From the NCBI GenBank assembly GCA_003216715.1, contig QCIK01000002.1, positions 62,001 through 126,000 of the forward strand: DNA of 64,000 bases, read 5' to 3'. The notes beneath the pieces are model-generated. The model ran no database searches, was not told the origin of the DNA, and saw only the letters and a program-made list of their open reading frames with translations. The stretch is from Prochlorococcus sp. AG-402-L09. GTDB taxonomy: Bacteria; Cyanobacteriota; Cyanobacteriia; PCC-6307; Cyanobiaceae. The position numbers were made by a program, and so were the translations under genes. Shown piece after piece: positions 53,842-61,932 of this stretch; positions within the stretch are counted from its first letter, which is position 1; the number at the start of each line of letters is the position of its first letter.

Positions 53842-55128
53842 TTATTTTGATAATGAAATCAATTCAAAATATATTATATCATCGTTATTATTATTGACTA
53901 TATTTTGAACATTAAGGCTCTCACCGATATTTAAGTTCTTTTTTGATTTTAGATTACATATAGTAGAAAAATGATATTCTATAAAGTATAAAATACAAAT
54001 ACATTTATATTTGTTTATCCAATTTAGTAAAATCACATTATAATCCTTAAACGAATTTTTTTTGAACCATTTAATTAGCCAATATTTTTGATCCTCTCTA
54101 TATCTCACAATATTTTGTCTTCCTTGATTATTAATCTCAAGAGTCATTTGTTCAACATCTTCTTTAGAGATAAGTTCTTTATTATTTAGATATCTAGTTA
54201 TTTGGTAGTTAACCAACAAGTCTGCATATCTTCGTATAGGTGATGTGGCATGTAGATAAGATGTTAACCCTAAACTGGTATGAGGCATTGGATTTATAGA
54301 ATAATACGACTTACCCATGGTTTTCTTAAGTACAAAATTGTATAAAACTTTATTTTCAGAATCTTGAATATTATCTTTTGAAACTTTATCTATACGTTGT
54401 TGGACTCTATATGGAACAGGAATTTTATTGACTTTAGTAAAATTTGAAATTAGATTTCCATACAAAATCATTGCTTCACTTATTAATTGTCTCGATAACG
54501 TTTGATCTATTATCTTAAGGGTGGGATTGTTATCTTCTACCATAATCTTTCCAAATGATTCTAATATTTCCGTAGCACCTAAATTCTTTCTCCAACATTT
54601 TCTACTTTGTAAAATTTCAGAGATAATACTTAAATCTTCTTCTTCTTTTGGCGCATAATCTATTAGTTCATCAGCTTCTGTATAAGTTAACCTAAAGTCT
54701 ACTTTAATAATACTCTGGACTATTTCTGTAGAACCAACACTACCATCTTCATTAAAAATAACACCTAAACTTAATGATGCTCTCTTTTCTTTTTCAGTTA
54801 GACTAAACACATCATTTATTAAAATTTCAGGAAGCATATAATAAGTAGTAGTTGATAAATAAACAGTTGAAATAAGCTTCCTTGCCTTCTTATCAATAGC
54901 TGATTGATATTCAAAATATGAAGTAGGGGAAGCTATGTGGATCCATAACTTATGCTGATTAGATATTTTTTCTAAAGAAATTGCATCATCTATTTCAAAT
55001 GTTTCGGAATCATCTATTGAATACGTTTTAAGATGTGTAAGGTCTTTAACTGAAATATCTACATTTTTTGTTTGTTTAAATCTAGTAATTATATTTTTAA
55101 CTTCATTATCTATTATTTTATTGCACAT
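53842..55128 (-). CDS. RNase II-like exoribonuclease (RNB domain only)
   Basis: A 428-residue RNB-family protein. The catalytic block is intact: YSIDDSETFEIDDAISLE with Asp39, Glu45, Asp47 and Asp48, and SPIRRYADLLVNYQI later. It lacks the N-terminal cold-shock domains and the C-terminal S1 domain of full RNase II/R, being about 60 per cent of their size, but its start is only 24 bases from rpsR, so no longer upstream frame fits. It degrades RNA 3' to 5'. It is clustered with rpmG, rpsR and metG. Confidence 0.8.
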   Translation of the reverse strand: MCNKIIDNEVKNIITRFKQTKNVDISVKDLTHLKTYSIDDSETFEIDDAISLEKISNQHKLWIHIASPTSYFEYQSAIDKKARKLISTVYLSTTTYYMLPEILINDVFSLTEKEKRASLSLGVIFNEDGSVGSTEIVQSIIKVDFRLTYTEADELIDYAPKEEEDLSIISEILQSRKCWRKNLGATEILESFGKIMVEDNNPTLKIIDQTLSRQLISEAMILYGNLISNFTKVNKIPVPYRVQQRIDKVSKDNIQDSENKVLYNFVLKKTMGKSYYSINPMPHTSLGLTSYLHATSPIRRYADLLVNYQITRYLNNKELISKEDVEQMTLEINNQGRQNIVRYREDQKYWLIKWFKKNSFKDYNVILLNWINKYKCICILYFIEYHFSTICNLKSKKNLNIGESLNVQNIVNNNNDDIIYFELISLSK

Positions 55129-55151
55129 TCTATTTTTAATAGAATATTAAC

Positions 55152-55373
55152 TTACCCTTCTGGATTAACAAAGGGAAGTAAAGCAATAATCCGTGCTCTT
55201 TTAACTGCTGTGGTTAAATCTCTTTGTTGCTTAGCTGTTAATCCAGTAAGTCTTCTGGGTAAAATTTTTCCTCTATCTGTAATAAATTTCTTTAATAATT
55301 CTACGTCCTTATAGTCAATAGGATCCCCAGGCTTTATGGGAGAGAGCTTTTGTTTGAATAGTGAATTAGTCAT
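55152..55373 (-). CDS. rpsR: Ribosomal protein S18
   Basis: A 73-residue basic protein with [40 protein letters not shown] and ARIIALLPF, which is S18. It binds S6 in the platform of the small subunit. It is preceded by rpmG with 27 bases between, on the same strand; rpmG-rpsR is the usual cyanobacterial order, followed here by the RNB gene 23 bases later. Confidence 0.95.
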   Translation of the reverse strand: MTNSLFKQKLSPIKPGDPIDYKDVELLKKFITDRGKILPRRLTGLTAKQQRDLTTAVKRARIIALLPFVNPEG

Positions 55374-55400
55374 TTTTAAAAAGGGTATAAAAGGAAATGA

Positions 55401-55598
55401 TTATTTGATTTCTCTATGAATAGTCATCTTATTTAATTCAGGGCAGAATTTTTTAAGTTCCAGTCTCTCAGTAGTGTTCCTACGATTTTTTTCTGTGGTG
55501 TATCTAGATACTCCTGCAGAACGCTTTTCTGAGCTAGGTACAGATCTAGACTCAGTACATTCTAAAGTGACCACTATTCTGGTACCTTTTTTAGCCAT
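55401..55598 (-). CDS. rpmG: Ribosomal protein L33
   Basis: A 65-residue basic protein starting [18 protein letters not shown], then [20 protein letters not shown] and ending [14 protein letters not shown]. The [20 protein letters not shown] end is the L33 signature. First gene of the rpmG-rpsR cluster, divergent from pheT with 116 bases between. Confidence 0.95.
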   Translation of the reverse strand: MAKKGTRIVVTLECTESRSVPSSEKRSAGVSRYTTEKNRRNTTERLELKKFCPELNKMTIHREIK

Positions 55599-55714
55599 AT
55601 GAACTTAGCTCAACTTTTGTGAGTCTAGGGAACAAAGTACAATCTTACTAGGCTAAGCACCCTTTTTTATAAATTCATTTGAGCACCTATGTTTAACTCA
55701 TGTAAGAGCAAATT

Positions 55715-58189
55715 ATGAAGGTATCAGTTTCTTGGCTAAAAGATCTTGTCGAATTTAACAATGATATTGATGAATTGGCTGAAAAGCTTTCAATGACAGG
55801 CTTTGAAGTTGAATCATTAGAAGACTTATCAGCCCAAGCAAAGAATGTTGTTATTGGTTATGTTGAAGAGATCACACCACATCCAAATGCCGAAAAGCTC
55901 AAAGTTTGTTCAGTAGATGTTGGTTTACCCAAAAAGCTAAGTATTGTTTGTGGTGCACCAAACGTAAAAGCCGGATATCACGTCCTTGTGGCGAAGGTTG
56001 GAGCCTATTTATCTTCAAAGTCACTGAAAATAAAATTATCTAATTTACGAGGCGTAGAAAGCGCAGGAATGATTTGTTCATTGGATGAATTAGGGATTGA
56101 AAGTAGTAATGAAGGTATAGAAATTCTTGAAGAAAGAGAAACAAATATCCCTCCAATTGGTTCAAATGCTGTCGATTATCTTGGTTTGAATGACACCATT
56201 ATTGAATTAGCTATTACTGCTAACAGACCTGATGGTATGTCTATGGCTGGTATAGCACGAGAAATATCAACCATAACAAATTCAAAATTAACATTACCAA
56301 CATTAAATTTCAATAAAGACTTTGAAAAATTTGAGCCACAAATAAGAGAAAAAGAAACGATAGGATCAGAATTTATTTACTCACTTACGTATATAGATAA
56401 TATAGACAATACTGGAAAGATAAATAAATCTATATCTAATAAATTAAATTCATTAAGACAAAATTGTATAAACCCTGTTGTAGACATAACAAATTTTTTG
56501 ATGCTTGAGCAAGGCCAGCCACTACATGCCTTTGATGCAGATCTATTAGATAATATAGTTGGTAGAGTAGTTATGCCAAATGATTTTGGTATTAGAAATG
56601 GTAGAAAAGGCGAATCATTTGTTGCACTCGATAAAAAAGAATATAAATTAAATGAAAATATAAAAGTAATTACATGCGGCGATTTTCCAATTGCAATAGC
56701 TGGGGTTATCGGAGGTAACAACAGTTCCGTAAGTTCTAAAACTACAAGAGTTTGGTTGGAAGCAGCTGTATTTACTCCTACTTCAGTTAGAAATAGTAGT
56801 AGAGAAATAGGGCTCAGAACAGATGCAAGTAGTAGATACGAAAAGGGTATATCACCTAACATGACAACAGCTGTTTCACTAAGAGCTAGTGATCTTATTT
56901 CATTAGAATTAGGAGGTAATATTAAATCGACTCATGTAAACAATGAATTTATTAGAAAAGATATTAGTGTCAATCTTAGAATAGACAAAATAAACAAGGT
57001 TCTAGGTAAATTGAGTTGCATAGATAATAATAAATTAGATAAAAGTTCTAATACATTCCGATATCCTAATAAGGATGAGATTGAGCCACTTCTAACAAAA
57101 CTTGGGTGCCTAATTACGTCAACTTCTAGTGGTTGGGATGTACAAATTCCTCCTTACAGATCATCTGATTTAACTAGAGAAATCGATTTAATAGAAGAGA
57201 TAGCAAGACTAATTGGATATGATAATTTTGATTCAAATATGCCCGATCCTCTTGAGCCAGGAGTACTAACACCTTCAAATTTGGTTGAAAGACGTCTACG
57301 TAATTCGTTTATACATAATGGTTTTCAAGAAATAGTGACTTCATCACTTGTTGGTCCTGATAACACTGGTGGAAATGCTGTAATAATCAAAAATCCACTA
57401 CTATTAGAGACAAGTAGATTAAGAACAAATGTATGGGATGAACATCTAAAAATTCTTCAGAGAAATGTATCATTTGGAGCTGAAGGGTGTTGGATCTTTG
57501 AAATAGCAAAAACATACAAAAAAGATAAAGAAAGCTTTGTTGAAACAAATTTATTAGCAGGAGCTTTGACTGGAAATAAACGATTTAGTAAGTGGGGCTC
57601 AGCATCAAAACAAATATCTTTAGATTATTTTGAAGCAAGAGGAAAACTGAGGCAATCCATTGAAGTTCTTGGAATTGAAACTATTGATAAGCAACTTATC
57701 GAAAAAAATTTCATGCATCCGGGTCGAACTTCTGAATTATTTGTTGAAGGAAAAAGCATCGGCTTCTTTGGACAAATACACCCTACTCTTTCCGAAAAAT
57801 ATGATCTAATTAAAGAAACTTACTTATTTAACCTTGAGTTTGATTCATTGATTAAGGCCTCGACAAGGAAAACAAATTGGACAAGAATTTACAAGGATTA
57901 CCCCACTGTTCCTTTCATGGAAAGGGATATTGCGCTTATTCATTCAAGAAAATATAGTTCCTTAGAAATAATTAATCTAATAAAGAAATCTGGTAAACCA
58001 CTTTTAGAGAAAGTGGAATTGATAGACCGTTACGAGGGATCCTCTATTCCGGAGGATTCGGTTAGCCAGGCTTTTAGAATAAAATACAGAGATCCTAAAA
58101 AAACACTAATAGAAGATGACATAAATCCAATACACGAAAAAATAAGAGCCGCTCTTAAAGAAAAATTGAATGCGGACCTCAGAAGTTAG
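55715..58189 (+). CDS. pheT: Phenylalanyl-tRNA synthetase beta subunit
   Basis: An 824-residue subunit that, with PheS, forms the (alpha-beta)2 enzyme. In order: B1 domain MKVSVSWLKDLV, an EMAP-II-type tRNA-binding fold (HPNAEKLKVCSVDVG and IVCGAPNVKAGY), B3/B4 editing domain (EQGQPLHAFDAD, SSRYEKGI), B5 with its DNA-binding-like fold (SDLTREIDLIEEIARLIGYD), B6/B7 and the C-terminal FDX-ACB anticodon domain (YPTVPFMERDIALI). All parts are present, length is normal. It is followed by a 705-base noncoding region. Confidence 0.95.
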   Translation: MKVSVSWLKDLVEFNNDIDELAEKLSMTGFEVESLEDLSAQAKNVVIGYVEEITPHPNAEKLKVCSVDVGLPKKLSIVCGAPNVKAGYHVLVAKVGAYLSSKSLKIKLSNLRGVESAGMICSLDELGIESSNEGIEILEERETNIPPIGSNAVDYLGLNDTIIELAITANRPDGMSMAGIAREISTITNSKLTLPTLNFNKDFEKFEPQIREKETIGSEFIYSLTYIDNIDNTGKINKSISNKLNSLRQNCINPVVDITNFLMLEQGQPLHAFDADLLDNIVGRVVMPNDFGIRNGRKGESFVALDKKEYKLNENIKVITCGDFPIAIAGVIGGNNSSVSSKTTRVWLEAAVFTPTSVRNSSREIGLRTDASSRYEKGISPNMTTAVSLRASDLISLELGGNIKSTHVNNEFIRKDISVNLRIDKINKVLGKLSCIDNNKLDKSSNTFRYPNKDEIEPLLTKLGCLITSTSSGWDVQIPPYRSSDLTREIDLIEEIARLIGYDNFDSNMPDPLEPGVLTPSNLVERRLRNSFIHNGFQEIVTSSLVGPDNTGGNAVIIKNPLLLETSRLRTNVWDEHLKILQRNVSFGAEGCWIFEIAKTYKKDKESFVETNLLAGALTGNKRFSKWGSASKQISLDYFEARGKLRQSIEVLGIETIDKQLIEKNFMHPGRTSELFVEGKSIGFFGQIHPTLSEKYDLIKETYLFNLEFDSLIKASTRKTNWTRIYKDYPTVPFMERDIALIHSRKYSSLEIINLIKKSGKPLLEKVELIDRYEGSSIPEDSVSQAFRIKYRDPKKTLIEDDINPIHEKIRAALKEKLNADLRS

Positions 58190-58894
58190 TCTAACAAGTC
58201 CAATACGCGACTCAATATAAGTCCAGCCCCAAGACCAGCATTAGACTAGTTAGATGATAATTTTTTAAAAAATTTTAAAATTCATCCTATCTAGTCGAGT
58301 AATTAGATTTTTTATTTCATTAGAATTGCGCACGGATTAATAACGTTTAACTCTACTGTCGATATACATTTCAAGAATCAGCGAGAAAAGTCTTACTGGT
58401 CTTAAAAATGGTTCAATCCTAGACCCATAGATAGTCTCATACTAGATTCACTAGATACACTTTAATGTTAATACCAGAAGCAATTTCTAATTACTTCAAA
58501 TCAGAGAGTTTATTCTTTTATTAAATGCATAACTGTCTATAAAACAGTTACGCAGACAGAATATATTAGTCATACCAAAGGAATCAAGGCATTAAATCAT
58601 GAGTGGACAGAATATGGACATATTCAACCTCTGGTTAGACAAAATCTAGGGATTACATTCAAACTGTTTAAAAAAAAGTCCAATATTTACTCATTTTAAA
58701 ATGCATTTGAGGACTAAAGATACCTTTAATTTATTTTTTTTTATTAAAAAATAATAGCTTGAATTAACAGATCTAATTTTTATTCCAATATTTGATTAAT
58801 TAGTGAAATATTATTCGAACAATCCAATCCAATGAGTCTTATACGAGTCCACAACATAGACCAATAGTAAGACCAATCCAAGACTGGCGAGAGG
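58190..58894. other. Noncoding region with phased AGTCY/AGACY words
   Basis: About 705 bases between pheT and the convergent J-domain gene without a coding frame that I can support. Two clusters of five- to six-base words stand out: AGTCT, AGTCC, (CGACTC), AGTCC, AGACC, AGACT start at 58188, 58197, 58209, 58220, 58232 and 58243; AGTCT, AGTCC, AGACC, AGACC, AGACT start at 58835, 58846, 58858, 58870 and 58881. A looser cluster lies at 58389-58457, and GGACA, GGACA, AACCT, AGACA, AGGGA run at 11-base steps from 58605. A 7-base hairpin (TAACTGT/ACAGTTA) lies at 58530-58550. The words do not keep one reading frame. Confidence 0.6.
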
Positions 58895-59953
58895 CTAGCT
58901 TTTGTATAAATCTTTGAGCAATTGATAAGCCTCGTTTAGTTTTCTCATAGTTTCGTTTGATCCTCCAGCGTCAGGATGATTGGAAAGAGCTTTTTCTTTA
59001 TAGGCATCTCTAATAAAAGAAAGAGTTAGAGATGATCCAGGCTTTGTTGGCAAACCTAATAACTTCAGAGCACCATGAACAGTCATCGTAGACTCAAGTG
59101 TTTGGAATGAAGTTACATTTTGACTACGTTTGAATTTATTAACGAATCTGCGAATGAGCGTGGGAATTCTACTTCTTAGGTTTTTAGCCGAAAAGGGATC
59201 TTCGAGCGCACCTGCCAATATAACCACATCATCAAAAGTCACCGAATCGATTGTCCATTCACTGCAATAGGAATTAAGCATTTTACAGGCAGCATTCCAT
59301 GTAAAAGGAATATTTTCTGTGCCATCGACATTTGGCCAGATATCTCTAGCGAACCATATCATTGAAGCCTCAATTACACTTTCAGTCGGTTTTTGCCCAT
59401 AAAGATAGATCCAATGTTTTTCTACAGCATCTTTCGCTTTTAACAAATCATCAATATCAATAGTGGTTATAGAGGTATCTTCCATATTTTTAAAAGTTTT
59501 ATCTTTACTCAAACTTCTCTTTAGGTTTGTAGTTTGTTTTCTAATAAAACCTGGCAATTCAATACCTGTGGAGACAGTATCTTTTTTATTACTATGAATA
59601 TCTTTTGCTTTGACATCATTGACAGCTACATTTTTTATTTCAATATTCTTATTTCCAACTATCACAAGTGCTTTTTCTTCCTGGTTACTAAAATCTATTC
59701 CATTTTGAGCAGTTGAAGAATCATTATTACTATCATGATTAAAATCTAGTTGTTTATTTTCAATTAAATCCTCATCTAAATCATTAGATAAAATAACCTC
59801 TAATAATCTCTCGAATACTAGTCCTCTAGCCCTAAACCCCCACTCTTTGCGAAGCCGGTCGACGCCATCAACCAGATCAATTGGTAAATCAATTGATATT
59901 CTCTTAACTTCCTTGCCTTCCCCTTCTGCCACAAGAACCTTATATCTAGTCAT
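58895..59953 (-). CDS. Ribbon-helix-helix-like and J-domain fusion protein
   Basis: A 352-residue protein with three parts. Residues 10-55 (VKRISIDLPIDLVDGVDRLR...RARGLVFERLLEVIL) look like a ribbon-helix-helix DNA-binding or dimerisation unit; residues 58-160 are polar, Asn/Asp/Lys-rich and probably disordered; a central helical domain (WIYLYGQKPTESVIEASMIW...) follows; the last 60 residues are a J-domain with SNHPDAGGSNE (HPD motif) and MRKLNEAYQLLKDLY. J-domains stimulate DnaK ATPase, so this protein may bring DnaK to DNA or to an assembly. Known relatives are not named. Confidence 0.7.
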   Translation of the reverse strand: MTRYKVLVAEGEGKEVKRISIDLPIDLVDGVDRLRKEWGFRARGLVFERLLEVILSNDLDEDLIENKQLDFNHDSNNDSSTAQNGIDFSNQEEKALVIVGNKNIEIKNVAVNDVKAKDIHSNKKDTVSTGIELPGFIRKQTTNLKRSLSKDKTFKNMEDTSITTIDIDDLLKAKDAVEKHWIYLYGQKPTESVIEASMIWFARDIWPNVDGTENIPFTWNAACKMLNSYCSEWTIDSVTFDDVVILAGALEDPFSAKNLRSRIPTLIRRFVNKFKRSQNVTSFQTLESTMTVHGALKLLGLPTKPGSSLTLSFIRDAYKEKALSNHPDAGGSNETMRKLNEAYQLLKDLYKS

Positions 59954-60124
59954 ATATTAATAGCCTTTTTATCTTCAACACACGTTTAGCTTTGAATTTA
60001 TATAATTAATCTCTAATTGCAAAATAAATTAAAATTTCGATATATTATCTTAAAATTAAATTATGGCCACATCGATCAATATTATTATGTATTATTTTTC
60101 AAGTGAATCAAATACTATTCAGAA

Positions 60125-60304
60125 ATGAACTTCTGCGAATCGTCCAGAAACTGGAGTGAAAGAAAAAAATTTTTTCAAGCAAGGAAATTAAATTTTTTAA
60201 TTTCTGTTAAAGAATCTTATGAAAGAAAACTTGCTGCTATCACAGCATCAATATCAAAACTTGAAGAACAAATGAATTCAACAACTCCTAGTGTCGAAAG
60301 CTAA
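60125..60304 (+). CDS. Small helical protein, 59 residues
   Basis: A frame starting MNFCESSRNWSERKKFFQAR, with LNFLISVKESYERKLAAITA and SISKLEEQMNSTTPS. It forms one long basic-then-amphipathic helix. The composition (Trp, Cys, Arg near the start) is unlike noncoding AT-rich DNA. It ends 19 bases from the convergent nucleotidyltransferase-like gene. Function unknown. Confidence 0.5.
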   Translation: MNFCESSRNWSERKKFFQARKLNFLISVKESYERKLAAITASISKLEEQMNSTTPSVES

Positions 60305-60323
60305 ATTAACTTTAATCTACTTC

Positions 60324-61160
60324 TTAAATCACATCCTTTAATATTCTTTCTGGACCATATTTAATAAGAGTATCGACATCAGATCTTTTTGTTCCAAGAA
60401 AATAACCAGCAAAACCAAGAGCATTTATACTAAATCCATTTGATTTATCAGATTTACGTGTTATCAATGCAATCCACTTAGATGTTATAAGTAAATTATA
60501 TGGTTTTAAAGGTTTATTAATCAAATCAATCTCACCAATATTCATCTCATTAACCATAGACTTATATGAGTTAAATAAATCATTCGAGCTTGAGTCTGTG
60601 TTTTTACTCCTTGGTCTAATTGAAATACAATGAGAAATTTCAGAATGTATATCCATATTATTATTTAATAAAGAACAAAACCATTCATATCTAGGACAAA
60701 TACTCTCATAATTATGTCTTGGTAATAATTGAAAATGTCGATGAGGCTGACTAGCACCAGCTTCTTTACTACTATTAAAAAACCATAAGCCTGTAGTATC
60801 ATTATCAACATTCAGAATAGCTTTAAAATCATCTTCATTAAGCCAGCCATTTTGTGGTTTCCAGCTATTAGTTATTAATAATATATGCCCTATTTGTACT
60901 GGATATTTATTTAAAATTAATGTATGATTATCATTTACTGGCTGTATTTCTAATCTAGTATCCCAAGGAATAAATGGATTTCGTTTTGGACCATATTCTA
61001 TTAAATACTTGGGTATAGGACTTTTAAGAAAACGAAGCTCAAAATCATAACATTCTTTAGTAGATTTATATTTTATGGTATTCAGAGGAATTACGGCTCC
61101 GCAATTAACTGCTTTTCTACTAATCTCCAGAGCCTTTGACCATATAGATTCGCTCTTCAC
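60324..61160 (-). CDS. ATP adenylyltransferase / Ap4A phosphorylase-like protein
   Basis: A 278-residue HIT-superfamily protein. GHILLITNSWKPQNGWL and FFNSSKEAGASQPHRHFQLLP hold the catalytic H-x-H-x-Q motif, as in yeast Apa1/Apa2-type Ap4A phosphorylases and GalT. Such enzymes split or remake diadenosine tetraphosphate. Length is close to the usual 300. A 13-base inverted repeat (61186-61218) lies 25 bases upstream of its start. Confidence 0.75.
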   Translation of the reverse strand: MKSESIWSKALEISRKAVNCGAVIPLNTIKYKSTKECYDFELRFLKSPIPKYLIEYGPKRNPFIPWDTRLEIQPVNDNHTLILNKYPVQIGHILLITNSWKPQNGWLNEDDFKAILNVDNDTTGLWFFNSSKEAGASQPHRHFQLLPRHNYESICPRYEWFCSLLNNNMDIHSEISHCISIRPRSKNTDSSSNDLFNSYKSMVNEMNIGEIDLINKPLKPYNLLITSKWIALITRKSDKSNGFSINALGFAGYFLGTKRSDVDTLIKYGPERILKDVI

Positions 61161-61185
61161 CTCAAATAAACCTTTGATAAATAAT

Positions 61186-61218
61186 TTTTATAGATTATAT
61201 AATTAATAATCTATAAAA
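61186..61218. repeat. Perfect 13-base inverted repeat upstream of the Ap4A phosphorylase-like gene
   Basis: Arms TTTTATAGATTAT (61186-61198) and ATAATCTATAAAA (61206-61218) are exact reverse complements with a 7-base loop. It lies in the promoter region of the gene read from 61160 downwards. Being purely A/T except for one G and one C per arm, it could be an operator for a dimeric regulator, or part of a mRNA leader. It is not followed by a strong T-run on either side. Confidence 0.55.
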
Positions 61219-61309
61219 TTTAAATTTTATATAAAAGCTTATCAACTAATTGCTAACCAATAGTTTTAAAAGCTGAAAGAACGTAATCAACAATCTAAAA
61301 ATCATGAAA

Positions 61310-61436
61310 TTTATCCCTGACAAGCCGCACAACGCAAGAATGATCAATTGCATACACATTGTTGGTTTGGGGTCCTAGAGACGATTTACGGGCTTCTAGA
61401 GACCACTTGTTTTCTCGTTTGATCTACCCGTTTATT
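61310..61436. other. Relatively GC-rich noncoding patch with direct repeats
   Basis: In a 508-base gap between the Ap4A-like gene and the small gene at 61669, this stretch is clearly richer in G and C than its flanks and has no convincing frame. CTAGAGAC occurs twice (61375-61382 and 61396-61403), starting 21 bases apart, about two helical turns. It may be a regulatory site or a small noncoding RNA gene; no conserved ncRNA motif I know was matched. Confidence 0.45.
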
Positions 61437-61668
61437 GTTTAAAAAGTCGTTTAAAATAAATTTTTCAATTGTAAAAATTAAAAGGTTAAATTCATTAATT
61501 ATTTTTTAAATCAGTATTCGGTTGTAATCCTCTGCACTGCAATGGTTTTTGGATAAGACAAGGAAATTCAAATTTATCAATTTGCAAAATAGTTTATGAT
61601 TATTGGCAAATAAGGTTGACGAAAGCAGGGGGGAAAGAGGTAAAAACTGATTCAGTAATGTGTCCTCA

Positions 61669-61896
61669 ATGGATTGGGACTTTTCTGAAGACGAAGCTTT
61701 TTTAGCTCTCTGCGATGCGTTTCGCGAGAGTGGAGAGACATCAGCCATGGAATTTTTGGCAACGGGTGAGGGTGCTTTTCACTTTCAGGAATTAACTCAA
61801 AATGCTGCCGGAGAGGGAATTGATTTAAGCGACTCAGAATCAATGGCAGAGTTTCAGATGGAAGTATTAGAAACAATCCATGAAATGGGTAACTAA
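61669..61896 (+). CDS. Small acidic protein, 75 residues
   Basis: From the ATG at 61669 (MDWDFSEDEAFLALCDAFRE) the frame gives a strongly acidic, soluble protein with GETSAMEFLATGEGAFHFQE and EFQMEVLETIHEMGN. GTG at 61660 is an alternative start three codons earlier. The plus strand is chosen over two overlapping minus frames because those are rich in rare, basic and low-order stretches. It is convergent with metH. Function unknown. Confidence 0.55.
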   Translation: MDWDFSEDEAFLALCDAFRESGETSAMEFLATGEGAFHFQELTQNAAGEGIDLSDSESMAEFQMEVLETIHEMGN

Positions 61897-61932
61897 TTTT
61901 TTTTATATTAATTTATAAATTGGGGAAGATAT

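Noticed and set aside
58188-58247. Decayed coding gene as a cause of the repeated words
   Set aside because: Word starts fall in all three reading frames and spacing is 9-12 bases, which is not a codon multiple.
58599-58649. 16-codon frame starting MSGQNMDIFN in the noncoding region
   Set aside because: Too short, no similarity to anything else in the window, and within the 11-base periodic region that changes reading frame.
61506-61876. Two minus-strand frames over the small acidic gene at 61669
   Set aside because: They are rich in basic and low-order stretches, and the plus frame gives a compact acidic protein; the frames are best seen as shadows.
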